Below, piece by piece: positions 8,454 through 18,200 of a DNA stretch of 51,891 bases. Source of the stretch: Rhodopila globiformis (lineage in GTDB: Bacteria; Pseudomonadota; Alphaproteobacteria; Acetobacterales; Acetobacteraceae); contig NZ_NHRY01000227.1 in NCBI RefSeq assembly GCF_002937115.1, positions 1 to 51,891 of the forward strand. Direction: 5' to 3'. Below the pieces are notes generated by a model. It saw nothing but the letters and a program-made list of their open reading frames with translations. It searched no databases and was not told the origin of the DNA. Each line of letters starts with the position of its first letter. The first letter of the stretch is position 1. The position numbers and the translations under genes were made by a program.

Positions 8454-8537
8454 CTTGCACCGGTATGACGTCTCGATGCCCAATGTAACAGGCGGTTGGT
8501 TAACACAGCCTTAATGTGAGGCGATGCGCTCTTTCGT

Positions 8538-8559
8538 CGTCATGGCGGGCGCCATGACG
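8538..8559. repeat. Short perfect palindrome (CGTCATGGCG type)
   Basis: CGTCATGGCG, a 2-bp centre, then CGCCATGACG form a 22-bp palindrome just after the stop of the molybdopterin-binding gene. It belongs to the CGTCATGGCCGGG palindrome family found at several intergenic places in this window and could act as a 3'-end structure for the minus-strand operon. Confidence 0.6.
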
Positions 8560-8595
8560 AGTGGCGCCGGCCGCCATCATCTCAACGCCTGCCGG

Positions 8596-10254
8596 TTATC
8601 CCACCCCCTCCGGCCGCATCCCGCGCGGCAGCGTCGCCAGCGACTCCGTGGTGTCGAAGTCCCGCAGCACGGCGTCGTCCGCCATCTCCACCTCGGCCAC
8701 CGACTCGGCGTGCCTGCCGACCAGGAACCGTGCCCCCGAGTCGCCGGCAATCCCCAGGATCTCCGGGAAGAACCGCCGATCCCAGACCATCGGGTTGCCC
8801 TGCTTGCCGCGGTACGTCGGCAGGACGATCAGCCGCCCCTCCTGCGGGTCATAGGTGGACAGCAGCCGGTCGATCATCCGCCCGTTGACCAGCGGCATGT
8901 CGCCCAGGCACACCAGCGCCGCCGCGCACTCCGCCGGCACCGCCGCGATCCCGGCCTTCAGGCTGGCCGCCAGCCCCTCGGCATAGTCCGGCGCATGCAC
9001 ATAGCGCACCGGCCGCCCGCCCAGCACATGCTCGACCTGCTCCGCCTGGTGTCCGGTCACCACCAGGATCGGCCGCGCGTTGGAGGACAGCACGTTGTCC
9101 ACCACCCGCGCGATCATCGTCTTGCCGCTCCGGTCGGTCACCAGCAGCTTGTTGTGCGGCGCCATCCGCCGCGAGCGCCCGGCCGCCAGCACCACCGCGG
9201 CGATCGTCGGCGCGCTGCGCGGCGCGGCGCCGGACCGAGGCGTCGCCGGCGCCTTCTCCCGCGGCATTGGCCGGGTATCCATCTCCTTCAGCAGCCCGCC
9301 GACGCCCATGCGCATGACGTCGCGGGGGGTGACGTCCAGGCCGGCGAACAGCCGCGTCAGCACGAAGTCGATGCCGTTCAGGCTGGGGCTGCGGGCGCAG
9401 CCGGGCAGCACCAAAGCCGGCTTCTCGCCAATGCGGCCGAGGCAGATCAGGTTGCCCGGATCCACCGGCATGCCGAAATGCAGGATCTCGCCGCCCGCCT
9501 GCACGATGCCCATCGGCCCGACATCGCGCCGGTCCACCACCGCCGAGGCGCCGATGACCAGCAGCATGTCGGCGCCGTCGCGCAGCAGCGACTCCAGCGC
9601 CCGGCCGATGGCGTCCTGCCGGTGGGCGCAGCGCAGCGGCGGCAGCAGCGTGCCGGTCAGCGCGCTGATCCGGCCGTCGGTGATGCCGATCGTCTTGTCG
9701 GTGACGCTGTCCTTCAGACCCGGCAGCTCGGTGACCACCAACCCGACCTTCAGGGCGCGGAACGGGTGCAGGGTCAGCGGCGAGGGACCCTGGCGCACCA
9801 TCGCCTCGGCCACCGACAGCACGTTGCCCGGCACCGAGAACGGGATGATCTTGATCGTCGCCACCAGGTCCTTCGGCGCCACCACGGCGTAGTCCGGCAG
9901 CGTGCCGATGGTGATCGATTCGTCGATGCCGTTGATCCGGTCGATGCGGCCGGCGTCCACCCGCAGCAGCCCCGGCACCTCGGCCGCCAGGTTGACCCGC
10001 CCGGTCGCCGCCCGCGTCCGCCCGAGCAGCGGCGAAACCAGCGGCGTCGCCAGCCGATCGGCTGCGATGTCCTCGGGCACGTCGCCGGGTTCCAGGCGGG
10101 CGCAGATCACCTCGGTGCGGCCGGCGGCGCGCAGGGCCTCGATTGCCGCGTCGTCCAGCAGCGAGCCCTTGCGGATCATCCGCTCGCCGACGCGCTGGCT
10201 GTGCGCCATGATGGCGCCGCGCGCGTCGGCCAGGGCGGCGGGGCCGAAGATCAT
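8596..10254 (-). CDS. Molybdopterin-binding / molybdenum cofactor nucleotidyltransferase fusion (MoeA-like plus MobA/MocA-like)
   Basis: The protein is 552 aa from ATG 10254, overlapping the upstream xdhC-type gene by 4 bp (ATGA), so it is translationally coupled. The N-terminal part (to about 340) is a molybdopterin-binding region with VSPLLGRTRAATGRVNL, LLVIGASAVVDRRDVGP and PGCARSPSLNGIDFVL. The C-terminal part (about 355-552) is a nucleotidyltransferase of the MobA/MocA type: the P-loop-like AAVVLAAGRSRRM, then NKLLV, and LVCLGDMPLVNG with the metal-binding Asp. MocA transfers CMP to molybdopterin for XdhA/Cox-type molybdenum hydroxylases. The combined protein is a known annotation (molybdopterin-binding/glycosyltransferase family 2). 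It is the last gene of the maturation cluster. Confidence 0.9.
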   Translation of the reverse strand: MIFGPAALADARGAIMAHSQRVGERMIRKGSLLDDAAIEALRAAGRTEVICARLEPGDVPEDIAADRLATPLVSPLLGRTRAATGRVNLAAEVPGLLRVDAGRIDRINGIDESITIGTLPDYAVVAPKDLVATIKIIPFSVPGNVLSVAEAMVRQGPSPLTLHPFRALKVGLVVTELPGLKDSVTDKTIGITDGRISALTGTLLPPLRCAHRQDAIGRALESLLRDGADMLLVIGASAVVDRRDVGPMGIVQAGGEILHFGMPVDPGNLICLGRIGEKPALVLPGCARSPSLNGIDFVLTRLFAGLDVTPRDVMRMGVGGLLKEMDTRPMPREKAPATPRSGAAPRSAPTIAAVVLAAGRSRRMAPHNKLLVTDRSGKTMIARVVDNVLSSNARPILVVTGHQAEQVEHVLGGRPVRYVHAPDYAEGLAASLKAGIAAVPAECAAALVCLGDMPLVNGRMIDRLLSTYDPQEGRLIVLPTYRGKQGNPMVWDRRFFPEILGIAGDSGARFLVGRHAESVAEVEMADDAVLRDFDTTESLATLPRGMRPEGVG

Positions 10255-10961
10255 GGTGCCGGCTTGGCCGACGGCTTGGGCGGCAGCGGCGCGTTGCGGC
10301 GCACGGCGACGATCTCGGCGATGATCGACAGCGCGATCTCGGGTGCGGTGACCGCCTCGATGGACAGGCCGACGGGGCCGCGGATGCGCGACAGGGCGTT
10401 GTCGTTGTGGCCCAGTTCCTTCAGCCGCTGCAGCCGCGCCGCATGGGTCCGGCGGGAGCCGAGCGCCCCGATATAGAACGCCTGTGACTTCAGCGCCCGG
10501 TCCAGCGCCGGGTCGTCCAGCTTCGGGTCATGCGTCAGCGTCACCACCGCGGTGCGCCGGTCCGGGGCGAGCGCGTCCAGCGCCTCGTCCGGCCAGTCGG
10601 TGGAGATGTCCACCCCCGGGAACCGCTCCTCGGACGCGAACGAGCGCCGCGGATCGACGATGGTGACCGAGAACCCGCACGGCACCGCGAACGGCGCCAG
10701 TGCCTGCGCGATATGCACGGCGCCGACGACGATCAGCCGCAGCGGCGGGTTGTGGACGTGCAGGAAGTATTCCGCGCCGCCCAGCCGGACGGTGCCGCTT
10801 TCATCCCGCTCCAGCGCGCGGTCCGCGGCCTCGTTCAGGTCCGCCGGCGCCTCGGGATCGGGCAGCAGACGCTGTTCCCCGGTGGGAAGCCGGGTCGCCA
10901 GCACAATCGGCTGCTTCTCGCGCTTCGCCTGTTCCAGCGCGGCGATAAGATATGGAGTCAT
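10251..10961 (-). CDS. XdhC-family protein, Rossmann (C-terminal) domain
   Basis: The protein is 236 aa from ATG 10961. The Rossmann-like core is LRLIVVGAVHIAQALAPFA followed by GFSVTIVDPRRSFASEERFP. Further conserved points are VVTLTHDPKLDDPALDRAL, AFYIGALGSRRTHAAR and a C-terminal SIEAVTAPEIALSIIAEIVA. XdhC/CoxI proteins bind molybdenum cofactor, help sulfurate it and insert it into xanthine-dehydrogenase-type enzymes. In many species both XdhC domains are in one chain; here the N-terminal domain is encoded separately at 11808-12134. The ATGA overlap couples it to the downstream MoeA-MobA-like gene. It is separated from the rest of the cluster by 846 bp of repeat-rich DNA. Confidence 0.9.
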   Translation of the reverse strand: MTPYLIAALEQAKREKQPIVLATRLPTGEQRLLPDPEAPADLNEAADRALERDESGTVRLGGAEYFLHVHNPPLRLIVVGAVHIAQALAPFAVPCGFSVTIVDPRRSFASEERFPGVDISTDWPDEALDALAPDRRTAVVTLTHDPKLDDPALDRALKSQAFYIGALGSRRTHAARLQRLKELGHNDNALSRIRGPVGLSIEAVTAPEIALSIIAEIVAVRRNAPLPPKPSAKPAP

Positions 10962-11227
10962 TGGACGTCATCCTGCAACGAAGACGATCATGGTAATGCC
11001 CGGCGCCCCATTGCGGGAGGGCCAGGCCAGGTTTGTCAATGCCGGCATGAGGCGTGACAGCAGGCTGGGGGTGTCCTGCATTGCCGCCGGGCACCGTTAT
11101 CGAACCGTCGGCCACCACAAAGTTCGCCAGCCGGCGCGCCGGCACCGAAATAGCTGAAAATGGGCGAGAGGCCGTTACCTCTCCGTCATCGCCGGGCGTG
11201 TCTCCATGCGCATCAGGATAAGACGAC

Positions 11228-11296
11228 GGGCGGAGCAAGGTCTCTCCCTTTCGTCACGCCCGGCCATGACGAAAGGGAGAAGACCTTGCTCCGCCC
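11228..11296. repeat. Long hairpin with 29/30-bp arms
   Basis: The left arm starts GGGCGGAGCAAGGTCTC and the right arm is its reverse complement with one extra base. The loop is 10 nt (CGCCCGGCCA). The centre matches the CGTCATGGCCGGGCG palindrome family with arms inverted around it. In RNA it would be a very stable structure that could block or terminate transcription across the cluster. Confidence 0.8.
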
Positions 11297-11581
11297 TGCC
11301 GTTGGCGCCTGCGGGTCCGCATTTTCATAGGAGGTGCAAAGGATCCTGCCTCCGCCGCGAGACATTGCTGTTGTTCCAAACATGGTCATCGGAGGCGAGA
11401 CCCTGCTTCAAGCGCCGGTTCCATACGAGAAGACCATGCCAGAGGGTGCACGTTCTTAGTCTTACTGCGTCAAAAACTGAGAGATAGTCGATGTTATCAA
11501 TGGGTTATGGGAACTCTAGTTTGCGAGAAAACGTCGTGATTTCAACGTGTTAGGTGGAAACTGACACAGTCAAATTAGTAG

Positions 11582-11690
11582 CTTAGTGTCTTTGTGTTAA
11601 AGCAGCAGAAGCAACCGCACGAACCCATCCAGGGACCCACGGTAAACGCAGGCGCCGGCCGCGGCACCGCGTTAACACAAGGACACTAAG
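11582..11690. repeat. Inverted-repeat element with CTTAGTGTC arms
   Basis: CTTAGTGTCTTTGTGTTAA (11582-11600) is repeated in reverse as TTAACACAAGGACACTAAG (11672-11690), with one mismatch in 19 bp and a spacer of about 71 bp. This resembles widely scattered intergenic inverted elements of CACAAGGACACTAAG type. No coding content. Confidence 0.75.
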
Positions 11691-11807
11691 CCACGAAGGT
11701 TCATTCCCAGGCCCAGCCAGTGGGGTGGAGGCGCGGACTTAAGGCTGACGCCTTCTCTTCCGCCCGAAATTCACCGCCGGCAGCCGGTCCCGCGTGCTTC
11801 GCCCCTC

Positions 11808-12134
11808 TCAGGTCAGCTTTTCCACGAACACCTTCACCTTGCCGCCGCAGGCCAGCCCGACCTCCCAGGCGCGCTCGTTCGTCACGCCGAAATCCAGCAG
11901 TTGCGGGCTACCGGTGTCGATCGTCTTCATCGCCGCCTCGGCCACCGCGCCCTCGATGCAGCCGCCGGAGACGGAGCCGGCCATGCGGCCCGACTTCGTC
12001 ACTGCCATTTGACTGCCGGCGGGGCGGGGCGAACTGCCCCAGGTCTCGGTCACCGTCGCCAGCGCCACCTGCTCCCCGGCGGCGCGCCAGGTGGCGGCGG
12101 TGCCCAGGACGTCCTCGACTTCCGTTGTGCTCAT
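11808..12134 (-). CDS. XdhC-family protein, N-terminal domain only
   Basis: The protein is 108 aa from ATG 12134, chosen because AGGAACT lies 7-8 nt upstream and the protein then begins MSTTEVEDVLG. It carries the classic XdhC/CoxI N-terminal features: VALATVTETWGSSPRPAGSQ, then MAGSVSGGCIEGAV with the conserved Cys, and GLACGGKVKVFVE at the C-terminus with the second conserved Cys. It is a stand-alone small form; the Rossmann half is the separate gene at 10251-10961. The start is 10 bp after the stop of the VWA gene, so the two are co-transcribed. The role is cofactor loading of a xanthine-dehydrogenase or CO-dehydrogenase type enzyme. Confidence 0.9.
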   Translation of the reverse strand: MSTTEVEDVLGTAATWRAAGEQVALATVTETWGSSPRPAGSQMAVTKSGRMAGSVSGGCIEGAVAEAAMKTIDTGSPQLLDFGVTNERAWEVGLACGGKVKVFVEKLT

Positions 12135-12144
12135 CGGTGAGTTC

Positions 12145-13347
12145 CTATCCCTCAAAACGTCCCGCCAGCGCCGGCCGCGTGAGCGCCGGGCGGGACAACA
12201 GGTCGATCAGGCTGCGCAGGCTGGCCAGGTTATGCACCGGACGAAATTCGTCCACGTGCGGCAGCATCGCGCGGATGCCCTGGGACTTTGGCTCGAATCC
12301 GCTCCAGCGCAACAGCGGGTTCAGCCATATCAGCCTTGTGCAGGAGCGATGCAGACGGTCCATCGCCTCCGCCAGTCCGTGCGCGCCGTCGCGGTCGAGC
12401 CCGTCGGTGATCAGCAGCACGATGGCGCCCTGGCCGAGCACCCGCTTCGCCCACTTCCGGTTGAAGGCCGCCAGCGACTCGCCGATGCGGGTGCCGCCGG
12501 ACCAGTCGGGCACGGCGTGCGCGACCATCTGGAACGCGACCTCGGGATCGCGGGCGCGCAGCTGGCGGGTGACGTTGGACAGCCGGGTGCCGAACAGGAA
12601 GACGTGCACCCGGTCGCGGTCGTTCGTCACCGCATGCAGGAAATGCATCAGGATCTGCGCATACCGCGCCATCGAGCCGGAGATGTCGCACAGCACCACC
12701 AGCGGCGGCGGCCGCCTCACCCGGCGGTTGCGGGCGATCGTCACGATCTCGCCGCCCTGGCGCAGGCTGGTGCGGATGGTGCGCCGCAGGTCGGTCACCG
12801 GGCCGTTCGGATCCGCCCGCAGGCGGCGGGTGCGGCGCAGGTCCAGCGGCAGCACCAGGCGGCGGATCTCCTGCTTGGCGCGGGCGATCTCCTCGGCGCT
12901 CATGGCTTCGAAGTCCATCTGCTGCAGCCGCTCCTGCTCCGACATCGTCATGGCCATGTCGACGTGCGGCGGCTCGTCCTTCGGCTTCGGCGGGGCGTTG
13001 CTTTTCGAGGCGAAGGCCTCGGCGACGCGGCGGGCAGCCGGCGGCGGGCGGTCGGGCTTCTTCTCCTTCTGCGCGTTCAGCAGCGCCATCGCCGCGGCCT
13101 GCTCCGCCGCGGAGGGGTCGCGCCAGAACAGGGCGAAGGCCTGGTCGAACACCTCCTGGTGCTCGTGCCGGTGCACCATAACGGCGCGGAGCGCGGTGCG
13201 GGCCTGGGTGCGTGAGGCAAGATCGACCTGCGTCAGCGCCTGCTGCGCCGCGATGGTCTCGGCGGGGCCGACCGGCAGGCCGGCGCGCCGAAGCAGGCGG
13301 GCGAAGTGCATGACGTTGGCGGCGAGGCGAGGGGTCTCGGGCTGCAT
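12145..13347 (-). CDS. VWA domain-containing CoxE-like protein
   Basis: The protein is 400 aa from ATG 13347 (begins MQPETPRLAANVM). The N-terminal half is a CoxE-type helical region (NVMHFARLLRRAGLPVGPAE) and a charged Pro-rich linker. The C-terminal half is a von Willebrand A domain with an intact MIDAS: LCDISGSM (DxSxS), a downstream GGTRIGESL Thr, and LITDGLDRDG Asp. CoxE works with the MoxR-type ATPase CoxD in maturing the [CuSMoO2] or molybdenum site of CO-dehydrogenase-like enzymes. No CoxD and no coxSML-like subunits lie in this window. First gene of the visible cluster, 10 bp before the small xdhC gene. Confidence 0.88.
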   Translation of the reverse strand: MQPETPRLAANVMHFARLLRRAGLPVGPAETIAAQQALTQVDLASRTQARTALRAVMVHRHEHQEVFDQAFALFWRDPSAAEQAAAMALLNAQKEKKPDRPPPAARRVAEAFASKSNAPPKPKDEPPHVDMAMTMSEQERLQQMDFEAMSAEEIARAKQEIRRLVLPLDLRRTRRLRADPNGPVTDLRRTIRTSLRQGGEIVTIARNRRVRRPPPLVVLCDISGSMARYAQILMHFLHAVTNDRDRVHVFLFGTRLSNVTRQLRARDPEVAFQMVAHAVPDWSGGTRIGESLAAFNRKWAKRVLGQGAIVLLITDGLDRDGAHGLAEAMDRLHRSCTRLIWLNPLLRWSGFEPKSQGIRAMLPHVDEFRPVHNLASLRSLIDLLSRPALTRPALAGRFEG

Positions 13348-13550
13348 CGGCAATACTGGAACAGGATGCCGGCGGTCCGCGCAAGGGCGGCGGCGCGCCC
13401 GGCCTCGCGATGCCATGCTCGTTATCCTGCCGGCTGGCGGCAGCAATCGACGCGGTCGGCACCCCGGGACCCTTCATGCCACTCAAAGTTGCGCAAGACT
13501 TCTACACGTATAAGTGTTAAGTGTTACACGATTTTGCAGCCGGGCGCGGT

Positions 13551-14735
13551 ATGCACGCCAGCGAAGGGTATCGACGATTGAACCACTCCAATGCCAGACC
13601 CGCTTTCCCGAGGCTTGCCGCTGCCGGCCTCCTCTCCGCGCCGCTCGCCATGCTGGGCCCGCCGGCAATGGCCCGGGCCCCGGAACCGGAGAGCGCCACC
13701 AGCCAGGCTGCCGGCCAGCCGGAGGGCGCCCCGCAATGGACGGTCTTCATTGGCACCATCATTCTGGGACGCAGCGGCGGGGTGAACCAAACCCTGGTCG
13801 AACGTGTGCCAGGCACGGAGCCATTCTACAGCACGTTTACCGGCGCAGGCGTCGAAGCCTTCAACAGCAACCAGTTTCAGCAGGGGGTCTCCGCCGGGCC
13901 GAAAATCGACCTGACCTACCGCGGCGACTCCGGCTACGGCGCAGAGCTGTCCTATTTCAACATCTTCAACCAGAGCGCCACCAACGTCACAGGCCCCGAC
14001 ACACCGGCGGACTGGCTTGTGATGAAGGCGCCCGGCGTGTTCTGGCAGACGCAGGATTTCCCCTACCAGGCGATGGTGTGGAGAGATGTCACAAATCTCT
14101 ACAGCGCCGAGGCCAACGGGCGGCTGGCTCTCTCCAGCCGGGTGACCGTGCTGGCCGGTTTCCGTTGGCTCCAGCTGAACGACAACCTGCAGGGCACGTT
14201 GAGTCCCACGGACCGCACCGCACCGGTATGGAAACAAAGTTGCGGTGCTTCCAACTGCACCCTCAACGAGGTTGCCCAGGCGCCACTGGGCGTGGCGGCA
14301 GGACCTTACCCGCCTTTCTGGAACACAAGCACAACGAACAACCTTTACGGCATCCAGATCGGCGCTGACGGAACAATCTTCCAGCATGGCCGCTTCTCGG
14401 TTGAAGGGCAGATCAAGCTCGGGCTGTTCGACAACAACGCACAACAGTCCACGGGCGTGAGCCTCGAGAAGGTGGTCTACCCGGCGAGCGCCGCGGCCAA
14501 TCACCCGGCCTTTGTCAGCGAGGCCGGCCTGCAGCTGAAATACCAGGTCGGGGATGGGCTGGCGGTGCAGGCAGGCTATGAAGCGCTATGGCTCGTCGGC
14601 GTTGCCGTGGCGCCGGGACAGATTCAGGAAACACTCACAACAGGGTCGCGTGCGCCGGTGCATGCGCTTGGCGTCAATGCCGGGTCAGACGTGATATTTC
14701 ATGGATTCACTGCCGGATTGAGCTATCCGTTTTAG
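13551..14735 (+). CDS. BBP7-like outer membrane beta-barrel protein
   Basis: The protein is 394 aa from ATG 13551. A long basic N-terminus is followed by a signal-peptide hydrophobic core (LAAAGLLSAPLAML) with cleavage probably after AMARA. The mature protein alternates polar and aromatic strands (FSVEGQIKLGLFDNNAQQ, LQLKYQVGDGLAVQAGYEAL) and ends in Phe (GLSYPF), the C-terminal signal for BamA-mediated barrel insertion. The overall pattern, with a GAGVEAFN region and long loops, fits the BBP7 beta-barrel porin family, of unknown substrate. An internal pair of Cys (KQSCGASNCTL) may form a loop disulfide. It stands alone between the maturation cluster and the PAP2 autotransporter. Confidence 0.75.
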   Translation: MHASEGYRRLNHSNARPAFPRLAAAGLLSAPLAMLGPPAMARAPEPESATSQAAGQPEGAPQWTVFIGTIILGRSGGVNQTLVERVPGTEPFYSTFTGAGVEAFNSNQFQQGVSAGPKIDLTYRGDSGYGAELSYFNIFNQSATNVTGPDTPADWLVMKAPGVFWQTQDFPYQAMVWRDVTNLYSAEANGRLALSSRVTVLAGFRWLQLNDNLQGTLSPTDRTAPVWKQSCGASNCTLNEVAQAPLGVAAGPYPPFWNTSTTNNLYGIQIGADGTIFQHGRFSVEGQIKLGLFDNNAQQSTGVSLEKVVYPASAAANHPAFVSEAGLQLKYQVGDGLAVQAGYEALWLVGVAVAPGQIQETLTTGSRAPVHALGVNAGSDVIFHGFTAGLSYPF

Positions 14736-14742
14736 TGCAGCC

Positions 14743-14907
14743 CGCCGGAAATGCCGACCCCGTTGGATGGGGCAGATGGCCCGCCGCCCTTGGCCCTGGC
14801 CATCATTGGCAAGGGATGGGGAATGGGGGCTAAAGCCGTGGCGGTCGGTTGCAGCGTCCCCGGAACCGTTCGTGCCTGCTCATTCTTCCTTGATTTTCAA
14901 CACGGAG
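14743..14907 (+). repeat. About 165-bp dispersed repeat, copy 1
   Basis: The sequence from CGCCGGAAATGCC through CCGGAACCGTTCGTGCCTGC to TTGATTTTCAACACGGAG recurs in reverse orientation at 50348-50517. Identity is visibly high at both ends and moderate in the middle. It begins only a few bases after the stop of the porin gene. Confidence 0.75.
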
Positions 14908-15210
14908 TTAGCCAGTCGGCGCGCCGGCACCGCGATGGCGGAAAATGGGCGAGGTCGGTGCCACCTCGTCATGGTGGGCGCAGGCCCACCATCCACGCCT
15001 TCTGCTGGTACCGGCACCGCAAGGCGTGGATGGCGGCCCTACGGCCGCCATGACGTCGGGGCGGTGTACCGCGCCCGGCCTGACGAGTGTATACATTACG
15101 TATAATAAATGAAATATTTTGCTATCAAGTGATAATGTTTGTCTGCGACCCGAGAGATTCGCATTGTGATACGCTGGCGACGGCAGCCTTTGCGATAAAC
15201 GACCTTGGTC
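14908..15210. other. Intergenic region upstream of the PAP2 autotransporter
   Basis: It contains the end of a dispersed repeat, the palindrome at 14967-15055, and an AT-rich stretch (about 15085-15170, with TATACATTACGTATAATAAAT) that is the likely promoter region for the autotransporter gene. No gene. Confidence 0.5.
14967..15055. repeat. Palindromic intergenic repeat (CGTCATGG family)
   Basis: The left arm begins CGTCATGGTGGGCGCAGGCC and the right arm ends GGCCGCCATGACG; the arms of about 35 bp each share the inner CATCCACGCCTT / AAGGCGTGGATG. Related palindromes lie at 8538, 20243 and 40931. Confidence 0.75.
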
Positions 15211-18200
15211 ATGCCAATTGCAGTCCGCCGCGACAGGTCGAGACGTTACTGGCCACTGTCCGATTTTCATTGCGGGCGCCGGAATCGCAGGTTATCGCGG
15301 CTGGCCTCGGCGGCCCTGTTCGGCGTGGCGCCGGTCCCGTTCGGCGTGGCACTGGCAGCGCCGGCCCCGAGCTGCGACAGCCTCTGCGCTGCCCAGAACG
15401 CCGACCAGAGAGCCCTGCTGTCACCCTTCCAGCACCTGCTGAACACGCCGGCCGGGCAGGCCCTGCTGCAGGCGAACCTGCAAACCGATGAGAGCATCTA
15501 TCTGAATTCCCCACCGGCGCAGAAGAACACGGCGGCGGAGAATGCGCTCATCAACTACGTCGTCCAGAACGTTCTCATCGCCACGTTCCCCAACAATCCG
15601 AATTTCTATTACACGCAGGCCGGCGTTCCGACGGCGGTCAACCTGCCGGCATCGATTGCCGGCGTGGTGGCGATCGTGGCCGCCAACGTGCCCAGCGATC
15701 CACAGGTCGATCTGAAAGGCTATTTCGGCGGCTATGATATCTACGGCATTGCCTACCACGCCACGACGGCCGACCCCAACGGCGATCCGCGACCCTTCCA
15801 GGTTTCAAACGTGATCGTCTCGAATCCCTTCACCCCGGCCAATTCGTCGCAATTTGCCTACCAGGTCCAGCAGACGAATGGGATATACAATCAGAACTGG
15901 GGAAGCTACACCCAGTCTCCCGCCTTCCCGAGCGGACATTCCTTTTACGGCAATACCACTGGGCTTTTGTATGCCATTCTGGCGCCGGGATATTATCAGC
16001 AGTTCGTCCAGGAAGGCGTTGACTTCGCCTACAGCCGCAACGTGTTCGGCGTGCATTATCCGCTGGACGTCATCGGCGGGCGGATCCTGGCGATCTATGT
16101 GACGGCGCAGACGCTGGCGGGCAACCCACTGTATCCGCCGGCGAGCCTTGCGGGGAATCTCGATCGGCTCAAGCTGGCCATGCAAGCCTACCTGGCGGGC
16201 GCGGGACTGGGCAGCGGCGGCGCATCGCCCTACGCGGCGGCCTGCGCCGGCAACGTGGCGGCCGGCGTCGCCAACCACACCATCCCGTCCGCGGCCACCT
16301 ATGCCCAGCAGATCCAGGCCTACACCTGGTTCCTCGCCTACGGCCTGCCCTCGGTCGGCGATACCACCCTGGCACCGGTGGTGCCGGCCGGCGCCGCGAC
16401 GCTGATCGCCACCCGTTTTCCTTACCTGAGCACGGATCAGCTCAACCAGGTGCTCGCCAGCACCGAGCTGCCATCCGGTGTGCCGCTGGATAACGGCACG
16501 GGTTGGGCCCGCCTCAATCTCTACGCCGCCGCCAGCGGCTACGGCGCGTTTGCCGGCCCGGTCACCGTCACCATGAACGCTGCGCTCGGCGGGTTCAACG
16601 CATTCGATATCTGGAGCAATGGCATCTCCGGCCCCGGCGGGCTGACCTTGCAAGGCTCCGGAACCCTCGTCCTCGCCGGCAACAACAGCTACACCGGCGG
16701 CACCGCCGTGCAAGGCGGCACCCTCGCCGTCACCGGCACCCTTGGCGGCAACCTGGCGATTGCCCCGGGCGCCACGTTCGTCAGCGCCGGCGGCTATGCC
16801 GTCGCCGCCAATGCGACCCTCGGCAACGCCGGCAGCTTCATCGAGGTGAACACCCCGCTGATCAATGCCGGCACCGCCAGCAACACCGCCAGCAACACCG
16901 GCAGCATCATCGGCGACGTCACCAACAGCGGCCGCTTCGCCAACAACGGCACGGTGAGTGGCGCGTTCAGCAATGCCGGCGTGCTGTCCGGCAACGGCAC
17001 CGTCGGGTCGCTGGCGCTGCTCGCAGGCTCGACCGTGGCGCCGGGCAATTCGGTCGGCACCATCCGCGTGCTCGGCGACCTGACAGTCGCGCCCGGCGCC
17101 ACCTACCAGGCGCAGATCGGCCCGGGCGGAGCCGACCTCATCGCCGTCGGCGGCACGGCAACGCTCGGCGGCGGCCGCGTGGTTGCCTCGCCCATCGGCA
17201 CCGCGCCGGCGCTTGGCGCCACCTGGCCGATCCTGACTGCCGCCGGCGGGATCAGCGGCGGCTTCACCGCGCTCACCGAGCCTGGCAACGGCCTGGCCGC
17301 CGGCACGCGCCTCGATACCGTCACCGGCAGCCACACCATCACGCTGGCGGTGACGCCGGCGTCCTATGCCAACCTCGGTGCCGCCGGGATGGCGCAGAGC
17401 AGCAGCGAGGCGGCCGTCGGCGCGGCCCTGGACGCCATCCGCCCGGCGCCCGGCGCGCCAATGAACGCCGCCCAGGCGGCGCTGTTCGATCCCCTGTATC
17501 CGCTGGCCGCCGGCCGCATCACGCCGGCTTTGGACGAGCTGGCGCCGTCGATCTACGCCGACGCACTGATCACCGCGCGGAATTCCTGGTACCTGGTGGC
17601 CAACGCCATCAGCGGCCAGTTGGCGGCACGGCGCGGGCTGGCGGCCGATGCGAGCGACAGCATGGCCCCCGGGCCGAACGGCAGCACGATCTGGGTCAGC
17701 GGGCTGGCCGGCTACAACAGCGTCGGCGCCGGCGGCGGCGCGCCCGGCTTCACCGCCGGGCTGGGCGGCGCGGCGGCGGGGATCGACATGACGCTGGCCG
17801 ACGCGGTGCGCGCGGGGGTGGCGGCCGGCACGGTCGCCGGAGACACCTGGTCGCAGGCCAGCGGACACGCCTCCGGCAACACGGCGCAGTTCGCCGTCTA
17901 TGGCCAGTGGCAGCGCGGCAAGGTGTTCGCCGAGACGCAGCTTGGCCTGATGTATCTGCAGGACAGCGTGCACCAGTCACTGCCGCTGTTCGGCACCGCG
18001 GCGCAGGGCGGCAGCAACGGGCTGGCCGCCGGCGGGTCCGTGCGCGTCGGCGTGCAGCAGAGGCTCGACAACTGGCTGATCGAACCAAGCCTGGGCTTCG
18101 GCGGCGTCAGCCTGCGTCTCGGCGATGTCACGGAAACCGCCGGCGGGCCGCTGGCGGAAACCATCGCCGGTCAGTCGCTCGGCAGCGCCGAGAGCCTGCT

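Larger units (their letters stand above)
10962..11807. other. 846-bp repeat-rich spacer inside the XdhC/CoxE cluster
   Basis: There is no convincing gene. It holds a copy of the GGCGCGCCGGCACCG repeat (about 11119-11180, related to 14910-14955), a 69-bp hairpin (11228-11296), an AT-richer stretch (about 11440-11610) and an inverted repeat (11582-11690). It separates two XdhC-type genes that are adjacent in comparable clusters, so it may be acquired DNA and must contain a promoter for 10961 unless transcription reads through. Confidence 0.55.

Noticed and set aside
6524-13500. Long plus-strand frames opposite the chemoreceptor and maturation genes (up to 650 aa)
   Set aside because: They are His/Arg/Gln-rich mirror frames of genes with clear families on the minus strand.
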